Shown here piece after piece: positions 26,018-34,820 of a stretch of 64,000 bases of DNA (within the stretch, counting starts at the first letter, position 1; each line of letters begins with the position of its first letter). The notes beneath the pieces are model-generated. The model made no database searches, was not told the origin of the DNA, and saw only the letters and a list, made by a program, of their open reading frames with translations. A program made the translations under genes and the position numbers. The stretch spans positions 200,418 to 264,417 of the forward strand of contig NC_014926.1 of assembly GCF_000185805.1 (NCBI RefSeq). Direction: 5' to 3'. Origin of the DNA: Thermovibrio ammonificans HB-1. GTDB taxonomy: Bacteria > Aquificota > Aquificia > Desulfurobacteriales > Desulfurobacteriaceae.

Positions 26018-27108
26018 GCTCACTCCTTATAGTCTCCGGGGAGCTTTCCGGGTTTAACTACGTTAGGGAGCTTGTCCCCTACCTTAAGGGGAGCGTTGAG
26101 CTCTACGGCGCCCTCCTTGCTCCCGTTGACGGTGTGGAGCTTGTCCTTGACACTTCCCGCCTTACGGCCTTCGGCCTCTTTGAGGTGATTTCAAAGCTCC
26201 CGGAGGTTTTTCGGGCAAGGCGCAGGCTCGTTTCCTTCCTTCGGGAGAAAAGGCCCGATGCCGTTTTGCTCGTGGACTTTCCCGGTTTTAACCTCTGGCT
26301 TGCCAGGGAGGCAAAGAGGCTCGGCATTAGGGTTTTCTACTTCATTCCTCCCAAGCTGTGGGCCTGGGGAGAGAGGAGGGTTAAGGTTCTGAAAGAGTGT
26401 GTGGAGAAGGTCTTTGTTATATTCCCCTTCGAGGAGGAGTTCTACCTTCGACGGGGGGTAAACGCCCTGTTTATTGGCAACCCCCTTGTGGATATGGTGA
26501 GGCCGAAGCTCTCCCGGGAGGAGTTTGCCTCCCGTTTCGGCCTTGAAGTGCCCTTTTACGCCCTACTTCCCGGAAGCAGGCCTTCGGAGATGAAGTACCT
26601 CCTCCGGCCTCTCCTTCAGACCGCCCGAGAGCTTAAGCTAAAGTTCGCCCTGCCGGTTGCCGAGAGCCTTAACTTCTCTGCCGTTGAAAGGGAGGTTCTT
26701 GATTCGGGAGCAGACGTTACTCTCGTCCCTCCGGAGTTTCGGTACGACCTGCTCTATTTTGCAGAAGCCGGCATTGTAGCCTCGGGAACGGCGAGCCTTG
26801 AGGCGGCCATTGCAGGACTTCCCCACCTTGTTGTTTACAGGCTCAACAGGCTCACCTACGCCGTTGCGAAAAGGGTGGTAAAGCTTCCCTACGTATCGCT
26901 TCCCAACATAGTTGCCGGCAGGGAGGTGGTTCCGGAGCTCCTTCAAGATAGGGTTCGACCCGAGTGCCTCGTTCCGGCTTTTAAGGAGCTTCTCGGGAAG
27001 AGGGACTCCCTGAGAAAGGAGCTTCAAACCGACGTTAAGCAGAAGCTCTCGGGCGGGGCGATTGAGCGCTTAGCCCTTGAACTTAAAGAGCTGTTGGAGG
27101 TGAGGTGA
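26014..27108 (+). CDS. lpxB: Lipid-A-disaccharide synthase
   Basis: A 364-residue GT19 glycosyltransferase joining UDP-diacylglucosamine and lipid X in lipid A synthesis at the inner membrane. Signatures include LLIVSGELSGFNYVREL, LLVDFPGFNLWLAREAK, FYFIPPKLWAWGERRVK, FIGNPLVDM, ALLPGSRPSEMKYLL and ASGTASLEAAIAGLPHLVVYR. It supports a Gram-negative, LPS-bearing envelope together with rfaE2. It overlaps the THUMP methyltransferase start by 4 nt. Confidence 0.95.
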   Translation: MSSLLIVSGELSGFNYVRELVPYLKGSVELYGALLAPVDGVELVLDTSRLTAFGLFEVISKLPEVFRARRRLVSFLREKRPDAVLLVDFPGFNLWLAREAKRLGIRVFYFIPPKLWAWGERRVKVLKECVEKVFVIFPFEEEFYLRRGVNALFIGNPLVDMVRPKLSREEFASRFGLEVPFYALLPGSRPSEMKYLLRPLLQTARELKLKFALPVAESLNFSAVEREVLDSGADVTLVPPEFRYDLLYFAEAGIVASGTASLEAAIAGLPHLVVYRLNRLTYAVAKRVVKLPYVSLPNIVAGREVVPELLQDRVRPECLVPAFKELLGKRDSLRKELQTDVKQKLSGGAIERLALELKELLEVR

Positions 27109-28199
27109 AGCTCTTTGCAGTATCTCAGCCGGGAATAGAGCAGGTGACCGCCGATGAGCTTCAAACCCTCGGCCTTAACGGCACCATCCTGCCCGGGGGC
27201 GTTGAGTTCGAAGGGGGCCTGAGGGAGCTCTACAGAGCGAACCTCTGGCTCAGGAGCGCAAGCAGGGTTCTCGTTAGGCTCTGCACTTTCAGGGCAAAAC
27301 ACTTTGCCGAGCTTGTGAGAAAGGCCTCCAAATGCCCCTGGAGCCACTACATCACCCCCGAGCTTCCCATAAAAGTGAGGGCAACGTCGCGCCGCTCCAA
27401 GCTTTACCACACCAAGGCAATAGAGGAGAGAGTCCTGCGTGCCATTAAAGAGGTAGTCGGCTTTGAGCCCAAAACCACCGACTACGAAGACGAGGGAACC
27501 AGCGTAATAGTTCGGTTCGAGAACGATATCTGCACGATTAGCGTAAACAGCTCCGGAGCTCTCCTCCATAGAAGGGGCTACAGGGTTGCCGAAACCGAAG
27601 CTCCCCTCAGGGAGAACCTGGCGGCCGCAATGGTTCTGCTTTCCGGCTGGAGGGGAGAAGTTCCCCTTGTAGACCCCTTTTGCGGCTCCGGAACCATACC
27701 GATAGAGGCGGCCCTCATTGCTGCAAATATTCCGCCCGGCTTCAAGAGGGAGTTTGCCTTTATGAAGTGGCCCAACTTCGATAGTTCCCTCTGGGAGGAG
27801 GTTAAGTCCGAGGCCCTATCCGGTGTACGCCCAGTCAACGTTCCCGTTCTCGGGTTCGACATAGACCCCGATGCAGTTTCGGCTGCCGAGAAAAACGCCC
27901 GTGCCGCGGGGGTTGAGAGGTTTGTCACCTTTAAGAACCTCTCCTTCCCCGAGCTCAACTTCAGCGAAGCCTTCATAGTTACGAACCCTCCTTATGGCGT
28001 AAGGCTTACCTTCGTTCGGGCCTCTCAAGTTTACAGGCGGCTTGGGGAGTGGGTAGAGACGAACTTCAAACGATACAAACTCCTGTTCCTTGCTCCCGGC
28101 AGGAGGCTGGCCCGTGAAACGGGGTTGCCGGTAGAGCAGGTTACCCATTTCTCAAACGGCGGCATAACCGTTGGCCTTTGGGTTGCTGAGAAGGGTTAA
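27105..28199 (+). CDS. THUMP-domain RNA methyltransferase (RlmL N-terminal/TrmN-like)
   Basis: A 364-residue protein. It has an N-terminal ferredoxin-like/THUMP RNA-binding part (about 1-160) and a Rossmann methyltransferase with DPFCGSGTIPIEAALIAANIPPG (SAM binding) and the catalytic NPPYGVRL. This is the architecture of the E. coli RlmL N-terminal half, which makes m2G2445 in 23S rRNA, and of related tRNA m2G enzymes. The target is therefore an inference. It starts with a GTG that overlaps the lpxB stop by 4 nt. Confidence 0.88.
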   Translation: MKLFAVSQPGIEQVTADELQTLGLNGTILPGGVEFEGGLRELYRANLWLRSASRVLVRLCTFRAKHFAELVRKASKCPWSHYITPELPIKVRATSRRSKLYHTKAIEERVLRAIKEVVGFEPKTTDYEDEGTSVIVRFENDICTISVNSSGALLHRRGYRVAETEAPLRENLAAAMVLLSGWRGEVPLVDPFCGSGTIPIEAALIAANIPPGFKREFAFMKWPNFDSSLWEEVKSEALSGVRPVNVPVLGFDIDPDAVSAAEKNARAAGVERFVTFKNLSFPELNFSEAFIVTNPPYGVRLTFVRASQVYRRLGEWVETNFKRYKLLFLAPGRRLARETGLPVEQVTHFSNGGITVGLWVAEKG

Positions 28200-28240
28200 C
28201 GGCCCTACATTAAGCCGGGAAAAGTTTATAGGGGAGCGAG

Positions 28241-29363
28241 ATGATAGAGCGGGTTCAGGAGCTTAAAGAGCAGGTTTCGAAGCTCAAGGAGAAGTATGCC
28301 GAAATAAGGGGGTATTTTTGACCTCGATAAGATGAAGAGGCGTCTCTCCGAGATAGAGGAGGAGATGGCCTCCCCGGATTTCTGGAACGACCCCAAGAAG
28401 GCTCAGAGCCTCTCCGTTGAGAGGAACCACCTTGAACAGGAACTCGAGGCCTTTAAGTCGGTTGAACAGAAAATAGAAGACAGCGAAGTTCTCATAGAGA
28501 TGGCCGAGGAAGAGCAGGACGGCTCTCTCCTTGACGAAGCCGAGCAGATGCTCTCCGACCTCGATAAAACCCTCGACCGTCTCGAGGTTAAAAAGGTCCT
28601 CTCGGGAGAGTTCGACAAAAACAATGCCATAGTTACGATTCACGCAGGAGCCGGCGGAACCGAGAGCTGCGACTGGGCCCAGATGCTGATGAGAATGTAC
28701 ATTCGCTGGGCCGAGAGAAAGGGCTTCGAAGTTGAGATACTCGACCTTCAGGAGAACGAAGAGGCCGGAATAAAGAGCGCAACCCTGCTCATTAAAGGCC
28801 CTTACGCCTATGGCTTCCTTAGGGCCGAGCACGGTACCCACCGGCTCGTGAGAATCTCACCCTTTGACGCTAACGCCCGCCGCCACACCTCCTTCTGCGG
28901 CGTTATAGTTGTTCCGGAAATCGACGAAGACATAGAGGTTGAGATAAAAGAGGAGGACCTGAGGATAGACACCTACAGGGCCTCCGGTGCCGGTGGTCAG
29001 CACGTTAATAAAACAGATTCCGCCGTTCGGATAACCCACATCCCTACGGGTATAGTTGTAACGTGTCAGAGCGAGCGCTCCCAGATTCAGAACCGTCAGC
29101 GGGCAATGAAGATACTGAAGGCCCGCCTCTACGAGCTTGAGCGTCAGAAGAGGGAGGAGAAGATTGCCCAGGCCAGGGGCGAGCATAAGAGTATAGCCTG
29201 GGGTAACCAGATACGCTCTTACATCTTCCAGCCCTACAGGCTCGTTAAAGACCACAGGACGGGAGTAGAAACCTCCAACATAGACGCCGTTATGGACGGC
29301 GACATAGACCTCTTCATAGAGGCTTACCTGAAACAGAAGGCGAGGGAGGGGGCAAGTGGTTAG
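28241..29363 (+). CDS. prfB: Peptide chain release factor 2, with programmed +1 frameshift
   Basis: RF2 recognises UGA/UAA and triggers peptide release. Frame 1 runs from the ATG at 28241 for 26 codons to an in-frame TGA at 28319-28321. The rest continues in the +1 frame from 28320 to the stop at 29361, giving about 373 residues in total. The second frame contains the GGQ hydrolysis motif in [16 protein letters not shown] and the RF2 body ([31 protein letters not shown]). Without the shift only a 26-residue peptide is made, so RF2 autoregulates its own synthesis. The final eight bases overlap the Csx3-like gene. Confidence 0.97.
28307..28321 (+). promoter_or_regulatory. prfB: RF2 programmed +1 frameshift site
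   Basis: The codons read AGG GGG TAT TTT TGA followed by C. AGGGGG is the internal Shine-Dalgarno-like stimulator three bases before the slippery codon, and the stop is the weak UGA-C context. The classical slippery codon is CTT; here it is TTT, which still allows re-pairing of the tRNA in the +1 frame (TTT). Confidence 0.95.
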
Positions 29364-29658
29364 GTTTGAGGTGAAAGAACTTTCAGAAATTGATGCTACC
29401 TTGGTTGAGTTTGAGATAGTCGACGGTGTTTTATCTGTTGAAGAAGGTTTTTCGATAGAGTTACCTGAAGTCCCTTTTGATAAGGGTGTTATTCTCAGTG
29501 GGAGAGGGCCTATTTGGTTTTACGGAAGACTCCTTCATGCTTACCACCCCTCCCGCTGGGTGGCCGTTTTTGACCCCCGTTTGGGGGCGGTTGTTGTTGC
29601 TTCCCACTGGAGGGGGGTAAGTGAAGGCACAGTTATTCCTCGGGAGAAGCTCCGGTGA
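29356..29658 (+). CDS. csx3: Csx3/Crn3-like protein (CRISPR-associated ring nuclease family)
   Basis: A 100-residue protein that matches the Csx3 family closely. The central SGRGPIW (48-54), the HAYH pair (H61, H64), [13 protein letters not shown] (D73, R75) and [12 protein letters not shown] are the family's signature block. Characterised Csx3/Crn3 proteins are metal-dependent nucleases that cleave cyclic tetra-adenylate, the second messenger of type III CRISPR systems, and so switch the response off. This one starts with GTG inside the end of prfB and its stop overlaps the dus start by 4 nt. It is more A/T-rich than its neighbours. No cas gene or CRISPR array is in the window. Confidence 0.88.
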   Translation: MVRFEVKELSEIDATLVEFEIVDGVLSVEEGFSIELPEVPFDKGVILSGRGPIWFYGRLLHAYHPSRWVAVFDPRLGAVVVASHWRGVSEGTVIPREKLR

Positions 29659-30605
29659 GCTTAAAAATAGACCGAGAGGTGATACTGGCCCCTATGGCCG
29701 GCTACACCCACTCGGCCTTCAGGCTTTTATGTAGGGAGTTGGGGGCAGATAGAACCTACTCCGAGCTTATGAACGCAACGGGGATAGCCCGCAGGGGAGA
29801 GGAGAAGGAGCTCTCCTTCTTTACCGACTCGGAACGCCCGATTCACCTTCAGGTTTACGGCCAAAACCCTGAGGAGATTGCCCAGGGAGCCTACGTACTT
29901 GCCTCTAAGTACAGGCCGGAGGCGATAGACATAAACTTCGGCTGCTCGGTTAAGAAGGTGCTCAAGGCGAAGGCTGCGGGCTACCTCCTCCAGTACCCGG
30001 AGGAGATGGGAAGAATAGTAGAAGAAACTGTTAAAGCCTTGAAGCCTTTAGGAATTCCGGTTACGGTAAAGATAAGGCTCGGGTTTTACGAGGATACCCT
30101 CGAGGAGATAGCCGAAAACCTGCTGAAGGCGGGAGTTTCCGCCATAGCTCTCCATCCCCGACTTGCCGTTCAGGGTTTTAGCGGCAGTGCTGACTGGAGC
30201 AGGGTAAAGGCACTAAAGGAGATTGCGGGCTCCGTTCCGGTTATAGGGAGTGGCGATGTGAGGAGCTGGCGCCAAATAGACGAGAAGTTCGAGCAGACGG
30301 GCTGTAACGGCGTTATGGTGGGCAGGGCCGCCGTTTCAAACCCCTGGATATTCAAAGAGTATAAAGAGCGCAGAGATATTGAGGTTTCGCTGGCCGAGCG
30401 GGTAGATTTTATTCTACGCGAGCTTGAGCTGATGTGGGGTTACTTCCCGAAGGAAAAGGCGTGCAAAGCGATAAAGGCCCAGATAAGTCAGCTCTTTAAA
30501 GGGGTGCGCGGTAAGGCGAAGCTCAACGACGCCATTATGAGAAGTAAGAGCTGTGAAGAGCTCGTTTCTAACTTACTGAGGATTAAGGAGGAGTTCTCCG
30601 GTTGA
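29655..30605 (+). CDS. tRNA-dihydrouridine synthase
   Basis: A 316-residue FMN-dependent TIM-barrel enzyme reducing uridine to dihydrouridine in tRNA D-loops. The N-terminal LAPMAGYTHSAFRLLCRELGAD is the Dus signature. The catalytic Cys lies in INFGCSVKKVLKAKAAGYLL, and the FMN phosphate region is PVIGSGDVRSW, then GVMVGRAAVSNPWIF. Closest in appearance to DusB-type proteins, though the subgroup is not settled. It starts with a GTG overlapping the Csx3-like stop. rpsO follows after 78 nt. Confidence 0.93.
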   Translation: MSLKIDREVILAPMAGYTHSAFRLLCRELGADRTYSELMNATGIARRGEEKELSFFTDSERPIHLQVYGQNPEEIAQGAYVLASKYRPEAIDINFGCSVKKVLKAKAAGYLLQYPEEMGRIVEETVKALKPLGIPVTVKIRLGFYEDTLEEIAENLLKAGVSAIALHPRLAVQGFSGSADWSRVKALKEIAGSVPVIGSGDVRSWRQIDEKFEQTGCNGVMVGRAAVSNPWIFKEYKERRDIEVSLAERVDFILRELELMWGYFPKEKACKAIKAQISQLFKGVRGKAKLNDAIMRSKSCEELVSNLLRIKEEFSG

Positions 30606-30683
30606 CCTCTTTACAAGCGCTGGCTGCTTTGTTAAATTTCCAGTTGCCTTTTGCCACCGGTGAAACGAAATGGGAGGTTTTAG

Positions 30684-30953
30684 ATGGCTGTTGACAAGGA
30701 CGTTATCCAGGAGATTGTTAAGAAGTACGGCTTCCACGAGAAAGATACCGGTTCTCCTGAAGTTCAGATTGCCATTCTCACCGAGAGGATTAAGAACCTG
30801 ACCGAACACTTTAAAGAGCACAAGCACGACAACTACAACAAGAGGGCCCTTCAGAGGCTCGTAGGTAGGCGTAAGAAACTCCTTAAGTACCTGAAGGAGA
30901 AGGACTTTAACAGGTACCAGAACATCGTTCTGAAGCTTGGTCTCAGGAAGTAA
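30684..30953 (+). CDS. rpsO: 30S ribosomal protein S15
   Basis: The 89-residue S15 binds the central domain of 16S rRNA and bridges to 23S r[32 protein letters not shown] and [21 protein letters not shown] are diagnostic. The gene lies just before pnp, the standard rpsO-pnp arrangement, with a GC hairpin between them. Confidence 0.98.
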   Translation: MAVDKDVIQEIVKKYGFHEKDTGSPEVQIAILTERIKNLTEHFKEHKHDNYNKRALQRLVGRRKKLLKYLKEKDFNRYQNIVLKLGLRK

Positions 30954-30959
30954 CTCCCC

Positions 30960-30974
30960 GGGGGCTCGGCCCCC
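30960..30974 (+). terminator. Hairpin after rpsO
   Basis: GGGGGC-TCG-GCCCCC forms a 6-bp stem six bases after the rpsO stop, followed by a weak TTCTC. It may attenuate read-through into pnp or serve as a processing site, as hairpins between rpsO and pnp do elsewhere. Confidence 0.5.
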
Positions 30975-31078
30975 TTCTCAAGCCTTCCCCTCCCTGTGAT
31001 ATCATTCCACCGCCGTCGTAAATTTCCTATTCTTTTATTGTCAGAAGCACCAAAAACAACTTTAACCGGAGGAGAAAG

Positions 31079-33223
31079 ATGTCCATATCAGAGGTTGCAA
31101 TAGAGGTTGGCGGCCGTCCTATGCGTTTTCAGACCGGAAAAGTGGCCAAGCAGGCAGACGGCTCCGTTCTCGTTTCCCAGGGAGACACCATCGTTCTTGT
31201 AACCGCCGTTATGAGCGATGAGCCCAGGGAAGATGTAGACTTCTTCCCCCTGCTGGTGGAGTACAGGGAGAGGGCTTACGCCGCAGGTAAGATTCCCGGC
31301 GGTTTTATAAAACGTGAGGGTAAGCCCACCGATGAGGAGATTCTGAAAGCCCGCGTTACAGACCGCTCCATAAGGCCGATTTTCCCGAAAGGCTTCAGGA
31401 ACGACGTTCAGGTTATAGCCTTTGTCATATCTGCCGACCAGGAGAACGACCCTGCTGTTCTTGCAATTAACGGAGCTTCCGCCGCCCTGCACATATCCCG
31501 GATACCCTTTGAAAAACCGGTAGGAGCCGTAAGGGTTGCAAGGGTAGACGGTAAGCTGGTTATAAACCCCTCTTACGAAGAGAGGCAGAGGGCCGATATA
31601 GACCTCATCGTTTCCGGAACGGAAGACGCCGTTGTTATGGTTGAAGGGGGTGCCAAGGAGGTTCCCGAAGAGGAAGTCCTCGATGCCATCCTCCTTGCCC
31701 ACGAAGAGATTAAAAAGATTGTTAAGGCTCAAGACGAGCTTCGCAACCTTGCCGGAAAGCCCAAGTACCAGTTTGTTGCTCCCGAGCTCGACCCCGCCAC
31801 CAAAGAGCGCATAAAACAGTGGGTATTTGAGCGTATAGAGCCTGTAATAACCATAAAGGACAAGCACGAAAGGCGCGAGAAACTTCGCGAGCTTAAAGAG
31901 CTTATGCTCATAGAGCTCAACATTCCCGAAGAAGACCACCACCTTGCCAAAGAGGCCTTTAATGAGGCCGAGAAGGAGTTTGTCAGGAAGATGGTCCTTG
32001 AAAGGGGCGTGAGGATAGACGGCAGGAAACCCGACGAAATCAGGCCCATCTCCATAGAGGTTGGGCTCCTCCCCAGGGCCCACGGCTCTGCCCTTTTTAC
32101 CCGCGGCCAGACCCAGGCTCTTGTCACCACCACCTTGGGAACTCCCGAGGAGTACCAGCTCGTTGAAGGCCTTATGCCCGAAGAGCAGAAGCGCTTTATG
32201 CTCCACTACAACTTCCCCCCCTTCTGTGTAGGCGAAATCTCCCCCATGAGGGGGCCCGGACGCCGTGAAATCGGACACGGTGCCCTTGCCGAAAGGGCTC
32301 TTGCTCCGGTTATTCCCCCCGAGGAGGAGTTTCCCTACGTTATCAGGGTCGTTTCCGACATCCTCGAGTCCAACGGCTCCTCCTCTATGGCTACCGTGTG
32401 CGGCGGTTCACTTTCCCTCATGGATGCCGGCGTTCCCATAAAGGCTCAGGTTGCCGGTATAGCAATGGGCCTCATCATGGAGGGCGACAAGTTCGTGGTT
32501 CTCTCCGACATCCTCGGAGACGAAGACCATTTAGGAGATATGGACTTTAAAGTGGCGGGAACCAGAAAAGGTGTAACGGCCATCCAGATGGACCTTAAAG
32601 TTAAGGGCATTAGCCGTGAGGTTCTCTCCAAGGCCCTTGAGCAGGCCCGTCGGGGCAGGATGTTTATCCTCGATAAGATGGATGCAGTTATAAGCGAGCC
32701 CAGGAAAGAGCTCTCCCCTTACGCTCCGAGGATAGTTACAACGAAGATAGACCCCGAGAAGACCCGCGACCTTATCGGTCCGTCCGGTAAGACCATCAAG
32801 ACCATCATAGACAAAGCCGGAGTGAAAATAACGATTAAGGAAGACGGAACCGTTCTCGTCTCCGCACCGTCTGAAGAGGCTGCGGCTCAAGCTCTGAAGA
32901 TGATAGAGGACGTAACCAAAGACCTCGAGGTAGGAAACACCTACCTGGGTAAAGTTACGCGGGTAGAGAACTACGGTGCCTTTGTTGAGCTTGCGCCGGG
33001 TAAAGTGGGGCTTGTTCACATCTCCAAGCTCCCGCCCGAGCTCAGGGAGAACATATTCGAGAAGATTAAGGTTTCCGACCTCATTCCGGTCAAAATCGTT
33101 GAGTTCGACCAGTTCGGCAGGCCCAAGCTCAGCCGCATAGACGTTACGAGGGAGGAGGAGAAGAAACTCCGCGAGACCGGAGGTTTCTACTCTCAGCCCG
33201 AAAAGGAGAAGAAGGATGAGTAA
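31079..33223 (+). CDS. pnp: Polyribonucleotide nucleotidyltransferase (PNPase)
   Basis: A 714-residue 3'-5' phosphorolytic exoribonuclease. It has two RNase PH domains (DTIVLVTAVMSDEPRE; FTRGQTQALVTTTLG, with MRGPGRREIGHGALAERAL), then a KH domain (LIGPSGKTIKTIIDKAGV) and an S1 domain (YLGKVTRVENYGAFVELAPGKVGLVHIS). It degrades mRNA as a trimer in the cytoplasm. The stop overlaps the dUTPase start by 8 nt. Confidence 0.98.
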   Translation: MSISEVAIEVGGRPMRFQTGKVAKQADGSVLVSQGDTIVLVTAVMSDEPREDVDFFPLLVEYRERAYAAGKIPGGFIKREGKPTDEEILKARVTDRSIRPIFPKGFRNDVQVIAFVISADQENDPAVLAINGASAALHISRIPFEKPVGAVRVARVDGKLVINPSYEERQRADIDLIVSGTEDAVVMVEGGAKEVPEEEVLDAILLAHEEIKKIVKAQDELRNLAGKPKYQFVAPELDPATKERIKQWVFERIEPVITIKDKHERREKLRELKELMLIELNIPEEDHHLAKEAFNEAEKEFVRKMVLERGVRIDGRKPDEIRPISIEVGLLPRAHGSALFTRGQTQALVTTTLGTPEEYQLVEGLMPEEQKRFMLHYNFPPFCVGEISPMRGPGRREIGHGALAERALAPVIPPEEEFPYVIRVVSDILESNGSSSMATVCGGSLSLMDAGVPIKAQVAGIAMGLIMEGDKFVVLSDILGDEDHLGDMDFKVAGTRKGVTAIQMDLKVKGISREVLSKALEQARRGRMFILDKMDAVISEPRKELSPYAPRIVTTKIDPEKTRDLIGPSGKTIKTIIDKAGVKITIKEDGTVLVSAPSEEAAAQALKMIEDVTKDLEVGNTYLGKVTRVENYGAFVELAPGKVGLVHISKLPPELRENIFEKIKVSDLIPVKIVEFDQFGRPKLSRIDVTREEEKKLRETGGFYSQPEKEKKDE

Positions 33224-34070
33224 CTGGGCCGCGGGCTGGGTTTACGGCAGGGGCCTTGAGTTTGAGCTTGAAGAGCGTTTTGCCGACGTTGCTTTAAAAC
33301 TTGCCCGCCTCCTCGGGGCCTCTGTGGAGCCCCGGAGGGGCGGTTTCCTCGTTAGAGTTGGAACCTTTCCTAAAGTAGAAGGCCCGGACCTCTCCTTCGT
33401 CAGGGGACTTTTTGAGTCTGCCGGCTCTTGGGGCAGCAAAACGGTTTACGTTCCCTCTCCGGAGGGTTTCCGTAGTAGCCTCTCTGAGCTTCTGGCTCCC
33501 TTTGGAGCCCACTACTGTGCAGGCGGCTTCTTCATAAGGGGAGAGGGTGCAAACCTCTTCCTCCACTCCCTTTACGATGAAGAGCCGGAAGAGAGGAGCG
33601 AGTTCTTCTTTGAGAAGTTCTTAAAGTTTATAACCGGAGAGAGCTGGGAGAGAACATTTTTCAGCTACTCCCTTGAGGAGGGAGCTCTTCCTCCCTATAA
33701 GAAGAGGGTTTCCGACAGCGGCTTTGACCTTCACCTGATTAGGCTCGTTGAGAAGAGGGGAAACCTCTACTTCTTCGATACGGGCGTTAGGGTGTCGCCC
33801 CCTCCCGGTTACTACTTCGACTTAGTTCCCCGCTCCTCAATTTTTAAAAGCGGTTTTATGCTTGCAAACTCCGTTGGGATTATCGATATGACCTACAGGG
33901 GAACCGTCAAGGTGCCCCTTGTTAAGGTGGACCCGGAAGCTCCCGAACCGGAGCTACCCTGGAGGGCTGTTCAGCTTATTCCGAGGCGCTTCTACCCCCT
34001 TGAGGGAAGGCAGGTTGCAACCTTAGACCCTACCCTTAGAGGGGAAGGGGGATTCGGAAGCACCGGTTAG
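33216..34070 (+). CDS. dut: dUTPase with N-terminal LAGLIDADG-like extension
   Basis: A 284-residue protein. Residues 160-284 are a complete trimeric dUTPase, hydrolysing dUTP to dUMP: motif 1 SDSGFDLHL (166-174), motif 2 PRSS (205-208), motif 3 GIIDMTYRG with catalytic D224, motif 4 QLIPRRF (253-259), motif 5 RGEGGFGSTG (275-284). Normal dUTPases are about 145 residues. The extra N-terminal 150 residues contain two segments like LAGLIDADG helices (AAGWVYGRG at 5-13; VRGLFESAG at 62-70), each followed by a helix-rich stretch and an FLVR/FFIR-type strand. The acidic catalytic positions are Arg and Ala, so any nuclease would be dead. It begins inside the pnp stop. Confidence 0.87.
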   Translation: MSNWAAGWVYGRGLEFELEERFADVALKLARLLGASVEPRRGGFLVRVGTFPKVEGPDLSFVRGLFESAGSWGSKTVYVPSPEGFRSSLSELLAPFGAHYCAGGFFIRGEGANLFLHSLYDEEPEERSEFFFEKFLKFITGESWERTFFSYSLEEGALPPYKKRVSDSGFDLHLIRLVEKRGNLYFFDTGVRVSPPPGYYFDLVPRSSIFKSGFMLANSVGIIDMTYRGTVKVPLVKVDPEAPEPELPWRAVQLIPRRFYPLEGRQVATLDPTLRGEGGFGSTG

Positions 34071-34124
34071 CCGACCACTGTTGTTACAATAGCCTTTAAG
34101 ATTACCTGAAGCGAGAGGAGCGGG

Positions 34125-34820
34125 TTGATTCCGATAAAGGACCTGAACCCGAGCCGGCGCACGCCGGTTGTTACCATACTCATAATATTTTCCTGCTTCC
34201 TCGTTTTCTTCTACGAGCTCTACCTGCCTCCCCACCTGCGGGAGGTTTTTATCAGGATGTTTGCAGTTATTCCGTTTGAGATAAGCCACGGCGTAGACCT
34301 TCCCCCTCCGGACCCTTTCACCCCTTACGGGAACCTAATCTCCTACCAGTACCTTCACGGAGGGTGGCTTCACATACTCGGGAATATGCTCTTTCTGTGG
34401 GTTTTCGGCGATAACGTAGAGGAGAGGTTCGGCAGGCTCTCCTACTTCCTCTTTTATACCTTCTGCGGCGTTGTTGCGGCGCTTACCCAGGTTTTCGTTA
34501 CACCCGATTCGAAACTCCCCCTCATAGGAGCTTCCGGCGCCATTAGCGGCGTTCTCGGTGCCTACGCCATCCTTTTTCCCCGGGCGGGAATAGTGACGCT
34601 TATATTCATCTTCTTCTTCGTAGACGTTGTGGTTGTTCCGGCCCTTGTCTGGATTGCCGTGTGGTTCTTCTTTCAGTTTGTCAGCGCCCTCTTTTCGATA
34701 CAACACCTCTCCTTCGGCGGCGTTGCCTGGTTTGCCCACATCGGCGGCTTTGTTGCCGGCCTATTGGTTGCTGCTCTCTACAAGCGTTTAAAGCCGGCGT
34801 CAGAACCCTACGCTCCTTAA
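34125..34820 (+). CDS. Rhomboid-family intramembrane serine protease
   Basis: A 231-residue, roughly six-helix membrane protein. The catalytic Ser lies in GASGAISGVLGAY and the catalytic His in WFAHIGGFVAGLL. QYLHGGWLHILGNMLFLWVFGDNVE is the typical helix-2 segment with oxyanion His and Asn. It cleaves transmembrane substrates within the inner membrane. Start is TTG after GAGGAG. Its last 21 nt are antisense to the end of the AAA+ gene. Confidence 0.94.
   Translation: MIPIKDLNPSRRTPVVTILIIFSCFLVFFYELYLPPHLREVFIRMFAVIPFEISHGVDLPPPDPFTPYGNLISYQYLHGGWLHILGNMLFLWVFGDNVEERFGRLSYFLFYTFCGVVAALTQVFVTPDSKLPLIGASGAISGVLGAYAILFPRAGIVTLIFIFFFVDVVVVPALVWIAVWFFFQFVSALFSIQHLSFGGVAWFAHIGGFVAGLLVAALYKRLKPASEPYAP

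Noticed and set aside
29356..29658. CRISPR array or cas operon around the Csx3-like gene
   Set aside because: I looked for regularly spaced direct repeats and for cas-like proteins nearby and saw none in the window; neighbours are prfB and dus.
30602..30607. TTGACC as -35 of an rpsO promoter
   Set aside because: No -10-like hexamer is found 16-18 bp downstream; it overlaps the dus stop by chance.
31088..32278. 396-codon minus-strand frame opposite pnp
   Set aside because: Lies wholly antisense to PNPase domains and has low-complexity, non-protein-like composition.
33216..34070. Active homing endonuclease or intein in the dUTPase gene
   Set aside because: The LAGLIDADG-like segments are at the protein start, lack the catalytic acids, and there are no intein splice motifs.
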